Below are positions 33,953 through 46,537 of a stretch of DNA of 64,000 nucleotides, piece by piece (the stretch's first letter is position 1; each line of letters starts with the position of its first letter). The DNA is taken from positions 434,001 to 498,000 of the forward strand of contig JAOBSW010000553.1 in assembly GCA_026214975.1 (NCBI GenBank), written 5' to 3'. The translations under genes and the position numbers were made by a program. The stretch is from Gentiana macrophylla. Taxonomy: Eukaryota; Streptophyta; Magnoliopsida; Gentianales; Gentianaceae. The notes beneath the pieces are model-generated. The model searched no databases, was not told the origin of the DNA, and saw only the letters and a program-made list of their open reading frames with translations.

Positions 33953-34113
33953 TAAGGGTAATGATAGGTTTACTCCCTAAAGTTTACACATGTTTATACT
34001 CTAGACAATCTTGTGGTTGTGATTGTTTCAAGTTTTTTTCAAAAATTTACGAGTAAAAAAAATGTGGTGAGATGATGATAGTGTAGACTTAAGGGAGTAA
34101 ACCTATCACTCCC
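33953..34113. mobile_element. Small MITE with long inverted ends
   Basis: A roughly 160-bp segment begins TAAGGGTAATGATAGGTTTA and ends with the near-inverse GGGAGTAAACCTATCACTCCC. About 30 bp of each end pair. CTCAAA flanks it on both sides (33947-33952, 34114-34119), a possible duplication. It contains no gene and its superfamily is unclear. Confidence 0.6.
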
Positions 34114-34479
34114 CTCAAAAACATTTCCTAAATAACGTAAATGTCACCCACTGTGACGAGGACGGTTAACATTATCATCGGTGCATTAATTTTCATAGCG
34201 AACGTCGATCAAGGTGATGTTTCTGCTAGACAACTTTTCAATCCGAGTGTGCTAAAAGTACCCTTTTAGTGCCATTTAGTGAGGAAAAAAAATCATCAAA
34301 ATAGGTGGTGTGTGAAGCATTTTTATGATGCCAATAACCCCTACTCTCTTTATTATATGAAATCGATTTACTAAATTGTGAAGATAATGTTATGTCCATA
34401 ACAAAATAGACACAAGGTACTTAATAAGAGGTGGAAGCTATGATTTAATTAAAATAAGATTCATAATTATTAAATTGTC

Positions 34480-35563
34480 ATTATACAACCGACTAATGTT
34501 CATTTCATGCTCATCAACATGTCATGACTATACGTTTCTAACTTAGCTTATCCTTGTTACATCCGCACTCAAGGGCACTACGCATGGTGTATATCCGCCA
34601 TGAAATATAACTTTGCAACCTATTAATTAGTGGATCACACCAATAGCCACTGGTTAGTCCCGATAGTGTACACGTTCGGCGAAGTCCCTCCATACTTAGG
34701 GTCTTAGTAACCTATGGAGTTATTCACTTTTACTGACCGCCCACACATCGCGATATGAATTTGTGCCTATCCAAGAGTGACATGACGTTTAGTATTTTAC
34801 TTAACAGTTCCCTCACTTGGGGAAGAAGACCTCAAAACACCAACAAGAAAGAGGGAAATCTATGCTAAATTGTGTTTAATCTAAGAGAAATAGTGAAATA
34901 TGAGCTAATATAAGGTGAAAGAGGGAAGAAAATCGGCCTAAAGGTGTCCTAATTAAGTCTAGGTATGAGTCGATATGAAATGGGGGTCAAAAATCTATTT
35001 AAAAGAGCCCAAAAATGTGCAGATAAAGCAGTTTTGGCGTGCTCCAAAGTCCTCGGCGCGCACTGAAGCTGTTCTGTGACTTCATGTGGTCTCTGTTCTT
35101 CTTTGGCGCGCGCCGAGTCCTGGACTGATACAGCTTCAGTAATATAGTGTGTAGAGCTCCGATTTGAGTGATTCAAAATGCGTTGGAAAGAATATTCAAT
35201 TATCTACAACTTTCATGAAGACCACAAGTCCATAGAATGCCTCCAACATTGCTGAAATGGAAAATAAAGTGAATGTATGGTGAAAACACCAACTATATTT
35301 GATTTGTTTCCATTCCCGGGCTTCGGTTATGCCACCCTAAGCCTCATGTCTCATCATCCGGGTTTACGAGTCACCTATTCCCTGCATCACAACATTCAAA
35401 AACATACCGAGTATAACTCCGCAAGATAACTAGGGCTGGAAAAGGGTCAAAATACCGTAAAATGATGAGGTTTTCCATCTATTCGACGATTTGCCTCAAA
35501 GTGAGTGTGCAATGCATTTTACCCTATAAATTTTTTAAAACTACCCAATACAAGCCAAAAGTG

Positions 35564-35565
<2 letters not shown>
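34480..35565 (-). mobile_element. Worn LTR fragment of the element B family
   Basis: The stretch from about 35000 to 35565 is clearly similar to 12030-12540 in the LTR of element B. Shared blocks include GAGTGATTCAAA, TTTCATGAAGACCA, GGGCTTCGGTT and AACTACCCAATA. The GC-rich palindrome area survives as GGCGCGCGCCGAG near 35104. Similarity weakens toward 34480, and the fragment ends in a TA microsatellite at 35566. There is no coding capacity. The gap 34120-34480 shows nothing else. Confidence 0.65.

Positions 35566-35601
<36 letters not shown>
35566..35601. repeat. TA microsatellite
   Basis: About 18 uninterrupted TA units at the broken end of the LTR fragment. Confidence 0.9.
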
Positions 35602-35603
<2 letters not shown>

Positions 35604-36657
35604 TCTTAAATCCAAAATAGGAATGAATATAATATTTCGTTTTCGCAAAATGACACGTTTAACATTTCTCGAAAATCGGAATATTACAAAGCATGAGTAG
35701 GTGTTAGCTTCATCGGGGAATTCTTTTGTGGTGTATCTCAAACCAAGGGCGGACTGTTTAGGGTGAGATGGAGCCAGTGTCCCCACTGAGATGCGGGAAA
35801 AAAATGTTACTATTAAACGGCATATATAGTTTTATAGGGGAATGAGGGAGAATGACAGAAATATTTCATCAATTGAGTAGAAGGACAGTCTTTTGAAACT
35901 TTTGCATAAAGGACAAAACTATTTATCCACTGTCGAAATTCGCTTTTGTTCAAATTCACTTTGCCAAATTCATCGGTCGAAATTCACTAATTTTCAAAAT
36001 TCATTGTCTAAATTCACCGATTTTAGGGATTCATTGTCGAAATTCACCGATTTCGGGATTCACCGAGGAGATTCACCGATTTTACGGATTCCTTTGTTTG
36101 TCCTTCTCGCTATAAAAATTATGCGATTGTCATTCTCCGTATAAAAAATATGTAGCTGTCATGTTACTTAAAAATATTTCAGATTGTATCATTATCCCTA
36201 ATTACCCATAGTTTTATTGTTAGAAAATATAAAAACACTACGATTGTCCCTACTGGATTTTTGAATTTGCTCCAGGAAGCTGGCAAGAACTATATAATTT
36301 GTATCCAAATACATCTCAGAATGGCAAAGTGGCTTGGATATGGGATGTAATTAAAAAGCTAAGGTCGTGACTGTATGGACGAAAACGTAATGAGCATGTG
36401 TTCAATCAAAAGAATTTTGTTTTTAATTACTAATTTTGATAGAAATTGAAACAAATTGTTTTGAATGGATCTCAGGATGTTATACTAAAGGCAGTCGGAT
36501 TGGAATCAGTTGAAAATAAACCCCGTTTAATGCTTTTATTTCTAATTCTAATGGTTGATTTTTTTTCCCGAGCGATAATGGTTGATTTTGGTGCTTTAGT
36601 GTAGTGCGTGGTTCTGGATTGACTTTTGCCAATGCTTCTTGTTGATTTTTTAATATA
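35602..36657. other. Host intergenic sequence with a short tandem repeat
   Basis: No credible gene. From 35930 to 36090 a roughly 30-bp unit built on AAATTCACCGATTTYRGGGATTCATTGTCG is repeated four to five times imperfectly. Around it, GAATGACAGAAATAT (35850) and ATTGTCATTCTCC (36125) hint at an inverted pair of a small element. Confidence 0.5.
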
Positions 36658-39600
36658 CTAGCAAAATACACGTGCTTCGCACGTGTTTAGCTAATTTATT
36701 AATTTTAAAATTAAAAACAATATATTTTAATATAAAGAAAGTATGTTCATTAAGAAAATAAAAATACGTCAAATAATGATAATTGTTATACAATGACTTT
36801 ATGCATGGTAGAATTTTTTTATTTTGCTTACTCATAAGCATTCTTTTAAATAATCATTTTTCAAAAACAAAAATATCATAAACATTTTCAGTTATAAAAT
36901 TATGTATTTTATTGGTATGAATAGATGATTTGTTTTAAGTATCTTTAGATACTCTCTAAGTTCAGTCTAACCTAAAAAAATATCATCAAAATATAATACT
37001 TTCATAAAATTGTGTGATGTTTTACATATATCTTTATACTAACATTTTGATACTACTACAAATAGTCTTTGTTAACTTATTTACTATCGGTCGAAATTAT
37101 CAACCATAACTACGGAAAATCATTAATTGTGTCACATGAATATTATTGAGTTATATTTATTATTTATATAACAATCAATCACATTTGTACGTTCCACCTG
37201 ATCTTTATTTCAAACATGATAATAATAATTAATAATCCACTATATTGTTAGGAGAAACAATAAATTTATTAATATAAGGTTTAATTTGATCCAAAAATAA
37301 AACGTGTTATGGAGTATACGTTATATTGAGAATCGGATTTCGAATTTTTATAATTATATGCTATGTTACATAATTATGACATTGTTTTATTTTAAGTTGA
37401 ATATGGATGAATATATAAATTGGACAAAAATATCTACCATACTCATAAATACACTTTCACTCTTTTTGTTTCACAATTAATAATTCTCATGTGACACAAT
37501 TAATCATAAAGAAGGAGAATCGCTAATTTGTTAATCATAAAGACACTTATGGTTCCACTAAAAAAAACAAACTTATGGTCTCATTTATTTCATGATTTTT
37601 ATACTTTTATGTAATTTTTCTTCTTGATGTTTTTACCCCTTATATATGAAAAAATTCATACACTTACGGTCCAAGATGTTTTTACCCCATACATATGAAA
37701 AACTCATACATTTACGGTCCAAGATGTTGTGTGTCCAACGACCTATGTCGAATGTACGATATGTTCCAACTGTTAAACCCCGTGTATAATTAAAATAAAT
37801 AAAACGAATAGAATAATAACCTAAACACCATCGTCTTGAGTCTCTAAACCCAAGGCCTCAATTCTGAAGTCATCCTCTTTTATTCTTTCATCCTTACAAA
37901 TGAGTTGAAGAAAGAAAAGCAAGACATTAAGTAAATCGATCTCCTCTCATTTCAGTCGAGTGAGGCTTCATTCATCTCCAACATACACATGTCCGATAAA
38001 TAAGGAAAAAACAAATTTTGAAAAGGAAGTCAAATTATCCATCTTGCCTCTCGCCTAAAAAACCCGGGTTTTTGGCATAGTTGAAAGGTCAATTCACAAA
38101 ACGAACCTAGTATACAATAGTGAGTTGGTACCTTTTAGTTGTAGATCTTGGAGCCAGTGGTGAAGAATACTTTTTGCTAGTATTTTCTCATCATTTGAAC
38201 TTGGATCGCTAAGATTTAAGATTTCCATTCTCCTTCAATTCTCCCGATGGTATTCCTTTTGAATTCCATGGATGATAACACTATCCGTTCGATAGCGGAA
38301 GTCTGCATTTGCTTTACCCTCATAGACTGTTCTAACAAAAGGTTATGGTACACGGCTTCACTTTTGGTCTCATCAGTCTTCTGGCCAGGCATAGAATCAA
38401 TGCTTTGACAGGCTTTGGTCGAGCAACCGCTACATTTCTAGAACGGACACAACCTACATAATTTGTCTCCCTCTTAAAAGCATTAAATACTCTTGCTCGA
38501 TCGGTCCTAAAAAGAAAAATGTAGCCGTTCGTTCTTTCTGACTGAGATCATATTTTCGCTAATCTTTCCCCTTACGGGAAAATTTTCTTTAAGTAACCGA
38601 TTCTTTATCTTGTCTGTCAGGACGATGACCTCTTTGGAATCATACACCCGAAAACCACTCTGCCAAAGAATTGAGTAAGCCAGGAGAAAGACATTTGTGG
38701 AAGTTTCTTCACCTCAAAGGGCATGTAAAGAGCTTTCTTTCTCTACTCATTTCGGAAGAGATAGAGAACATAAAGAGGGAGTGAGATTCGGCTTTAAAAA
38801 AGGGGGCATTTATTCGCACCACAACTGATACACTCGATGTCCCCCAGCTATGGGTGTACCACACAATTTTCATAGAATCGACCCTGTGAAAGTCGATTAT
38901 GTGAGCCAACATGCGACTTCATGTGCTGTCGGATGTTGAATGTTGGCTCACAGAATCAACTTTCACAGAGTCGATTATACTGTCGTGCACATGTAGTGTT
39001 GTACACGGTAGATCAGTTGTGGGTGAATAAATATCCTCTTAAAAAAATTGTAGGAGAGAAACTAATATTCAGTTTTTTTGACCAAGTTATATATGGTACG
39101 CGGCTTCACTTTTGGTCTCATCGGTCTTCTGGCCAGGCATAGAATCAATTCTTTGACCGGCTTTGGTCGAGCAACCGCTACATTTCTAGAACACAACCTA
39201 CATAATTTGTCTCCCTCTTAAGAGCATTAAATCCTTTTGCTCGATCGGTCCTAAAAAGAAAAATGTAGCTTCGTGCTTTGCTGATTGAGTTTATATTTTT
39301 GCTTATCTTTCCCATTATGGGAAAGTTTTACTTTGGGTAACCGATCCGTTGTCTTGTCTGTCAGGACGATGAAAACTTTCGAATCATACACCCGAAAACC
39401 TCTCTACCGAATAATAGAGTAAGACATGAGAAAGGCATTTGTGAAAGTTTCTTCGGCTCAAAGGGCATGTAAAGAGCTTTCTTTCTCTATTCCTTTCAGA
39501 AGAGATAGCGAACATAAAGAAGAGTGAGATTCGGCTTTAAAAAATGGGTCATTTATTCGCACCACAACTGATGTACCCGATATCCCCCACCTACGGGTGT

Positions 39601-40459
39601 ACCACACTATTTTCATAGAATCGACCCTGTGAAAGTCAATTATGTGAGCCAACGTGCGACTTCCCCCGCACTATCGAACCATGATCGACATTAGAAATGT
39701 TGAATATTGGCTCAGTTTCTCAGAACAGTTCTAATGTAGTACACATGTACTGTGTTACACTGTAAATCAACTGTGGTGTGAATAAAAATCCCCTTGAAAA
39801 AATTGTGTATGAGAGAAACAATTTTTTTTTATGTATATTTTGTTTTCGGACTAAAATCTTTTTTGCTGTTTTTTCAAAAGATTTTTTTTTTGGTATTTCA
39901 AGGTTGTTTTGTCCAGCGAATTTCATTTTATCCTATTTTATATAAATTTTGTGCCTTAAATTCTTTTTAATAAAAAATGGATTTTTGGCGTTCTCATAAC
40001 TTTTTTATAGATATATTTTAATTACATAATTATAAGTTCACGGAAATAATTATTTTAGATGGATTTTAATTACATAGTTATAAAGTTCACGCAAATAGTT
40101 ATTATAATAGTAATATAATTGTTGGATACAAAGTCAGGTTTGGTTTACATAGAAGATTTATATTGTATAATATAATATATAATACAATAGTGTAAATATA
40201 TTGATGACTATCAATATATCCATATTAGAATTAGACAGATAGATAATAGTAGTTTATTGATGGACGACATATAGATATAATAATATAATAATATAAGAAA
40301 TAAATTTTAATAGATAAAAAAGCAGAGGAAACACCGAGGGTAGGAAACACTTTTTGGGGGAAACACGAAAGGTAGGAAACATTTTTTGGGAGAAACACTT
40401 CATCGCATTTTTATTATGATATAGATATAGATATAGATAGATATAGATATAGATATAGA
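36658..40459 (-). mobile_element. Probable non-autonomous Helitron
   Basis: On the minus strand the left border reads: perfect 8-bp stem ACACGTGC with loop GAA (plus-strand positions 36668-36686), six bases, then CTAG, then T. A hairpin shortly before CTRR and insertion in front of T is the Helitron 3' end. The opposite border on the minus strand starts in repeated TCTATA units (plus strand GATATA, 40419-40460), like the TC-starting 5' ends of many plant Helitrons, preceded by A. No Rep or helicase frame is present, so it would be non-autonomous. The right end is ambiguous by a few repeat units. Inside are a 62-bp tandem pair (37626-37732), duplicated foldback sequences (38341-39820) and a roughly 60-bp tandem pair near 40013-40105. 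Confidence 0.55.
38341..39820. repeat. Tandem duplication of about 730 bp, each copy with a foldback
   Basis: Copy 1 (about 38341-39070) and copy 2 (about 39092-39820) share TACACGGCTTCACTTTTGG-like starts and similar ends. In each, arms containing CATTTATTCGCACCACAACT and its near-inverse (38801-39040; 39540-39800) can pair. Inner blocks around TCGACCCTGTGAAAGTCGAT pair as well. Copy differences are mostly substitutions and short indels. No coding frame is conserved between the copies. Confidence 0.75.
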
Positions 40460-41044
40460 TAAATTGCTTTGGAATACAAATCTTGAGGCATATGACGTTA
40501 ATTTTATGCGTGTATTATAGTTTGAAAAGGGTGAATGTTTGAACCTTTGTGATAGGTTTTAACTAGAAATTAATCTTTAAAGTAGTTACAGCGTTTTGTA
40601 ATAACCCAATTAACTCAATTTTTATTGCATTACCGTTTTAGACCAGAATGTTGTAATTAACTCAAAATATCGAGGAAAAGTGTAACATAACACGAATGTA
40701 AGGTCCATGTACCTTATTATCATGGTAATTCGGTAATTGATAAAATATAAAAGTATATAAAAAATTATTTATTTATTTTAAGTTATTGGCTAAAATGGAA
40801 GACGATGATCGAACCAAAACCAAGAAATAAAACACACATAAACCGACGTCGTTTTTACTTAGATATCGAAATTAGACACACAACTTAGGCATGTGATCTC
40901 ATCCCCTCTAAACGGGAGATTAGCGCACATAAATGTATCATGAATTATTTATTTATATCTTATTAGATGTGTATTTGTCGTCAAATTCACTTCAAGAAAA
41001 TTGGAATTTTCCACGTGTACGTCGTAAATATAAGAAAGAGGCTA
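40460..41044. other. Host intergenic sequence, no gene seen
   Basis: AT-rich, no coding structure or repeat beyond short homopolymers. Confidence 0.5.
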
Positions 41045-41165
41045 TTGCCTTAATTGTTGTTGTATCCCCTTTTAATTTTTTTCCGGGACACAAAAGATTA
41101 ACAACACACTATTTTGCCACTAGCGAACTCGAACCCTGATCTCTTGCCTTAATTATTGTTGTATC
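41045..41165 (-). mobile_element. Short SINE-like remnant with target duplication
   Basis: Two 22-base direct repeats, TTGCCTTAATTGTTGTTGTATC (first 20 bases shown in part: TTGCCTTAATTGTTGTTGTA) at 41045-41066 and 41144-41165, differ at one position and flank a 77-base insert. On the minus strand the insert starts GATCAGGGTTCGAGTTCGCTAGT, which contains a GGTTCGAGTTC-like polymerase III B box, and ends in an A-rich tail. Long direct duplication, B box and A-tail fit a 5'-truncated tRNA-derived SINE. Confidence 0.5.
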
Positions 41166-41580
41166 TTTCGTAGTTATAATATATGAATTGTTGATTAGTA
41201 CAAGATTTTTCATAATCAATAGTATAAAAATATTTAGTGTCGATAAGAAATGCATAATTGGTATAGTACTTGCAATATACTACTAAATATAAATCATCGA
41301 GAAAAACATTTAGAACGATATTCATATAAGTTGATAACATACAACAACAAACAAACAAAAAAAAAAAAAAAAAAAAAAAAACACACACATATTAAACTCA
41401 CATGAAAATAATTATTAAGGTGGACGTGTGTACGATTACACAAGATAATTGTCCAAAAACTTTAGCAAAACGAACACACAAACGCACACACTAAAAAAGA
41501 AAGAAAAAAAAAAAAGAAGAAGGAAACATTGATTTTACTGCTGCGGTTTTCTTGCATTTTTTCGTTGCAACTACAATTCT
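41166..41580. other. Intergenic sequence downstream of gene B
   Basis: Contains A-runs (about 41358-41382 and 41502-41516) and a short CA-rich stretch. No gene. It probably includes the 3' untranslated region of gene B, which is transcribed leftward. Confidence 0.5.
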
Positions 41581-41831
41581 TCATAGGGTAAAACAATATC
41601 TTTGAATTACCTTGTAATGATAAGTAAGCACAATATTGTCAGCATCGTAGTAGCCGCAACTGCAGAAATCAGAAGGACAACCGCCTTCTTCTTCTTCTTC
41701 ATAATTTTCGTCTCCTTGGTCTTCTTTGTAGTTGCATGCTAAACCGTCGCAGGTGGCGTCAGGTTTTTTCTTAATACAATAAGTTGTCATATCGGATCTA
41801 CGTAAGTAGCCACAGATGCAAGCGGAATCTG
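41581..41831 (-). pseudogene. Gene B exon 2, part after the insertion
   Basis: Reads on the minus strand from the ATCTG duplication: SACICGYLRRSDMTTYCIKK, DATCDGLACNYKED, the acidic insert, GGCPSDFCSCGYYDADN, then a short hydrophobic-aromatic tail ending CFTL and TGA. Confidence 0.8.
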
Positions 41832-42208
41832 TGTTAAGATCAAGCGCTTACCGTTGTACTAAAACCAATTGGTGTCAGTAAAGGCGCTACTTTATTTCTT
41901 ATACATTAAGAGTGTGGGCAATCTGTCCCAACACCCCCCCTCAAGTGTTGGCAATCTGTCCAACACTTGCACAATATTCATTCAAGAGTGTGGACAATCT
42001 GTCCCAACACCCTCCTCAAGTGTGAGCAATCTGTCTCAACACTTGCACATTTTTTTTTAAATAATGTTTCAACCAAGGTTTGATCTCGTGACCTATGGCT
42101 CTGCTACCATGTTAAGATCAAGCGCTTACCGTTGTACTAAAACCAATTGGTGTCAGTAAAGGCGCTACTTTATTTCTTATACATTAAGAGTGTGGGCAAT
42201 CTGTCCAA
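41832..42208 (-). mobile_element. TRIM (miniature LTR element), right LTR truncated
   Basis: A 102-bp repeat (41832-41933), TGTTAAGATC...GTCCCAACA, recurs at 42110-42206 but stops short of its last bases. Between them, next to the right repeat, GGCTCTGCTACCA (42097-42109) is on the minus strand TGGTAGCAGAGCC, a primer site for initiator tRNA-Met. Next to the left repeat lies a C-rich tract, a polypurine tract on the minus strand (GAGGGGGGG). That is a complete miniature LTR element of about 375 bp without coding sequence. Its outer left flank is ATCTG; the matching ATCTG lies only after the copia element. Confidence 0.8.
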
Positions 42209-42211
42209 TTT

Positions 42212-42457
42212 TGTTTGATATTTATGTTGACTTGTTCTTTGTTTTGTTTTGGATAATAATGTCTTTCCTAGTTTATAGGTTAGCAGTTGATTTGTTCCTA
42301 TTTCCTTGGTTTGTTCCTGTTTTCTTGGCATGATTAGTAGTGGAGACATTTCCCTTTTTCTGTACCTTCGTTTGGCTATATAAAGCCGTTTGCTGTGATA
42401 AATAACGATGAGGAAACAGCTTTTGTCTATTACTTACTTGTTTTTGAGCCATCAACA
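42212..42457 (+). repeat. 5' LTR of the copia element
   Basis: 246 bp, with a TATA box CTATATAAAG near 42377 about 80 bp before its end. Confidence 0.95.
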
Positions 42458-42459
42458 AT

Positions 42460-42472
42460 TGGTAGCAGAGCC
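42460..42472 (+). promoter_or_regulatory. Primer binding site of the copia element
   Basis: TGGTAGCAGAGCC, two bases after the LTR, is complementary to the 3' end of initiator tRNA-Met with one mismatch, the usual copia primer. Confidence 0.9.
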
Positions 42473-42489
42473 TATAAGTAACACACAAA

Positions 42490-45400
42490 ATGACAGAAAG
42501 TAGCAATGGGAATGGGAAGTTTGTGCAACCGGCAATTCCCAAGTTTGATGGCTACTATGAGCACTGGGCCAAGCTCATGGAGAATTTCCTCCGATCTAAG
42601 GAATATTGGGGCTTGATTGAAGAAGGAATTCAACAAATTCCTGATGGTGCTCAAGCCACTGAGACACAGATGAAGGAGATAGAGGATCAGAAATTGAAGG
42701 ACAAGAAGATTAAGAATTATCTCTATCAATCCATTGATAGGGAAATTATGGAGACTATCCTCAATGATGACACCTCCAAGCAGATATGGGACTCAATGGC
42801 ACAGAAGTTTAAGGGTTCCACCAGAGTCAAAAGGGCTCAGCTTCAATCACTCAAAACTGAATTTGAGTTGTTAAGGATGAAGGAAGGAGAAACTGTCAAT
42901 GCTTATTTTGGCAGAACATTGACAATAGCCAAAAGCATGAAAGCATGCGGTGAGAAAATGCCAGAAAAGGACATAACTGCAAAGATCTTGAGGTCTTTGG
43001 TTCCTAAATACAATTATGTCGTATGTTCAATTGAGGAGTCAAATAATGTGGACACACTAACGGTGGATGAGCTCCAGAGCAGTTTGCTGATTCACGAACT
43101 CAGAATGAAATCAGGGACAGAGGAAGAACATGTTCTCAAGGTATCAAGTGAGGACAGAGGCAGGGGAAGAGGAGGATCCAGAGGAGGTCGTGGAAGAGGT
43201 AGGGGCAGACAATCCTTTGACAAGTCAGTCATAGAATGCTACAAATGCCACAAACTTGGCCACTTTAGAAATGAGTGCCCTACCTGGGAGGAGAAGACAA
43301 CAAATTACCTTGAAGATGATATGCTATTGATGGCATATGTGGAGGCCAATGATGCAAAAAGGGAGGAAGTGTGGTTTCTGGATTCAGGCTGTTCAAATCA
43401 TATGACAGGAAATAAAGCTTGGTTTGTTCAAGGACAATTAAATGAAGACTACAGACATTCTGTCAAATTGGGAAATAATCACAGATTGGAAGTCCTAGGT
43501 AAAGGCACCATAAAACTAGACATTGAAGGTTCAAACCAATTCATCAGCAATGTCGACTATGTGCCTGACTTAAGAAATAACCTGCTGAGCATTGGCCAAC
43601 TTCAAGAAAGAGGGCTGAGTGTCCTGTTTAAAGACAATATGTGCAGGATTTATCATCCAACCAAAGGCTGCATCATCCAAAGTCAAATGACCTCAAACAA
43701 AATGTTTCTGCTGGTGGCAAAGCATCAGAATTTGATTCAAAATTGCTTCACCACAAAAACAGAAGAATTAAGGGAACTATGGCACAAAAGACTGGGGCAT
43801 TTAAGTCACTCAGGAATGCAAAAATTGAAGAAAAGGCAGTGGGTTAAGGGACTTCCTGATTTCAGCACCAATAGCAACAAGGTCTGCCAGGTCTGTTTAA
43901 AAGGCAAACAACACAGAACATCCATTCCTAAGAGGAGCAAATGGAGAGCCACAAAACAACTACAATTAATCCACTCAGATATCTGTGGACCTATAAGTCC
44001 AATCTCTCACAGCAATAAGAGGTACATACTAACCTTTATTGATGATTTTTCAAGAAAACTTTGGACTTATTTGCTTAATACCAAAGATGAAGCTTTTTCT
44101 GTTTTTAAGCAATTCAAAATTCAAGTTGAAAAGGAAAGTGGCAAATCTCTGTGTGGTTTGAGAACTGACAGAGGGGGGGAATTCACCTCAAAGGAATTTC
44201 TGAAGTATTGTTTGGAAAATGGCATTAAAAGACAACTGACTAGAGCATATACACCCCAACAAAATGGGGTGGCTGAACGCAAGAATAGATCTATCCTAAA
44301 CATGGTTAGATGTGTACTAGAGGAGAAAAAGATGCCAAAGAAATTTTGGCCTGATGCTGTGAAATGGTCATGCCATGTTTTAAATAGAATTCCCACCTCA
44401 GCTGTCAAAGATAAGACACCAGAAGAAACTTGGAGTGGAAAACAACCTAGCATAGGATATTTTAGAGTGTTTGGGTGCTTAGCCAATGTGCATATACCTG
44501 AAGCTCAAAGAGTAAAATTAGATGCTAGGAGTCAACTATGTGTGTTTATTGGATATAGTGAAGAATCTAAGGGATACAAGCTGTATGATCCAAAAACTAA
44601 GAAGGTGATCATAAGTCAAGATGTAGTTTTTGAAGAAGATAAGTGTTGGGATTGGGGGAGGACAGATGAGGAATACAATGCTGATATTCTAGAGTGGGAA
44701 GATGAAAATTTGGACTTGGAAGATTCAAGTGATGAAGAAGGAAATGAGGATCCAGATATAGATTCTCCAGTTACAGCACCTGAATCTGATTCCATGGACA
44801 CTGGGGATACAGAAAGTGAGGATCAAAGTGACAGCAACAATCCACAAAGCCCTGTACTGGAAAGAAGAAAATCAAGGGTTCCTGCATATCTACATGACTA
44901 TGTAGTGGGAGAAGGGCTGTCTGATGAAGAGGATGTACAAAACTACATTATGTTCTCCTCATCAAGTGATCCAACCTGCTATGAGGAGGCTGTGATCAAC
45001 CAAAAATGGACAGAGGCTATGGATTTGGAAATTGAGGCAATTGAGAGGAATAAAACATGGCAGCTTGTAGATGCACCTAAGAAGGCAAAGGTTATTGGAG
45101 TAAAATGGATTTATAAAACTAAACTAAATGAAAATGGTGAGGTAGACAAATGCAAGGCAAGACTGGTTGCCAAAGGGTATGCACAAGAAAAAGGTTTAGA
45201 CTATAATGAAGTGTTTGCACCAGTGGCCAGGTGGGATACAATAAGAACCATTATTGCCCTGGCTGCTAGAAAAGGATGGAAACTATATCAACTAGATGTC
45301 AAAAGTGCCTTCTTACATGGGGAATTGAAGGAAGATGTTTATGTTGCCCAACCAGAAGGCTATAAAAGGAAAGGTGAAGAATCAAAAGTTTATAAATTAA

Positions 45401-46499
45401 AGAAGGCTTTGTATGGTTTAAAACAAGCTCCCAGGGCTTGGTTTAGCAGAATAGAAGGATACTTTGAAAGTCAGGGATTTGAGAAGAGTAGTCATGAGCA
45501 TACTCTGTTTGTCAAAAGGGAGGGAAACAACATTCTTATTGTTAGTCTGTATGTTGATGATCTTGTGTTTACCAGTAATCAATCTGATATGATCAAATCT
45601 TTCAGGAATTCTATGAAGCAGGAATTTGAAATGACTGATCTGGGAGAAATGAGCTACTTTTTGGGAGTGGAAGTTCAACAAACTGCTAAGGGAATTCACA
45701 TCTGCCAGAAGAAATATGCAGAAGATATACTTGAAAGGTTTGGTATGAAAGAATGTAACAAAGTCGAAATCCAATGGTGCCTGGAAGTAAACTGACCAAA
45801 GATGAAAATGGAAAGAAAGTTGATTCTACTTTCTTTAAACAAATGATTGGGAGTCTCATGTATTTGACTGCCACCAGACCTGATTTAATGTTTAGTGTGT
45901 GCTTGCTTAGTCGTTTTATGGCTAATCCAATGGAATCTCACTTGCTAGCTGCCAAGAGAATACTCAGATACTTAAAGGGAACACTGGCTCTTGGCATTTT
46001 ATATCAGACTGGATGCTCAGATGAACTGATAGCATACACTGACAGTGATTATGCTGGAGATAGTGTTGAGTTCAAAAGTACTTCTGGCTATGTGTTTGTC
46101 CTAAGTAAAGGGGTAGTAGCCTGGTCATCAAAGAAGCAATCAGTAGTCACACTTTCAACAACAGAGGCTGAGTACATAGCTGCAGCTGCCTGTGCATGCC
46201 AAAGCATATGGATGCTGAACATCTTAAAGCAAATTGGAGGAACTCAATGTGAATCAATCACCATGTTATGTGACAATTCATCCACTATTATGTTGGCTAA
46301 GCATCCAGTTTTTCATGGTAAAAGTAAACATATTGCAGTAAGATTCCATTTCCTGAGAAATCTTACTAAGGAAGAAACCATCTTGATCAAGCATTGTGGC
46401 ACACAAGAACAATTGGCTGATATAATGACTAAGCCGCTGAAACTTGAAACATTTGAAAGGCTCAGAGACGCCCTTGGAATGAAGATGTTGGAAGAATAA
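42490..46499 (+). pseudogene. Copia gag-pol polyprotein with one frameshift
   Basis: The first frame runs from the Met at 42490 to 45795 (1101 codons), and the second, overlapping, from 45774 to 46499. In order: gag (VQPAIPKFDGYYEHWAKLME); zinc knuckle CYKCHKLGHFRNEC near residue 250; protease WFLDSGCSNHMTG near 297. Integrase follows with its His/Cys region near 430-475 and Asp, Asp, Glu at HSDICGP, RTDRGGEF and NGVAERKN. RT has YVDDLVF near residue 1020. RNase H in the second frame has YTDSDYAGD and TTEAEYIAAA. A single one-base shift near 45770 separates the end of RT from RNase H; all catalytic motifs look intact. Sequencing error cannot be excluded as its cause. Confidence 0.92.
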
Positions 46500-46523
46500 A
46501 CTACAATTCATACTGAATTTTAG

Positions 46524-46537
46524 TTTAGGGGAGGATT
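46524..46537 (+). promoter_or_regulatory. Polypurine tract of the copia element
   Basis: TTTAGGGGAGGATT directly precedes the 3' LTR; the purine core primes plus-strand synthesis. Confidence 0.85.

Noticed and set aside
42460..42472. tRNA-like sequences at retroelement leaders
   Set aside because: They are short primer binding sites complementary to tRNA ends, not tRNA genes.
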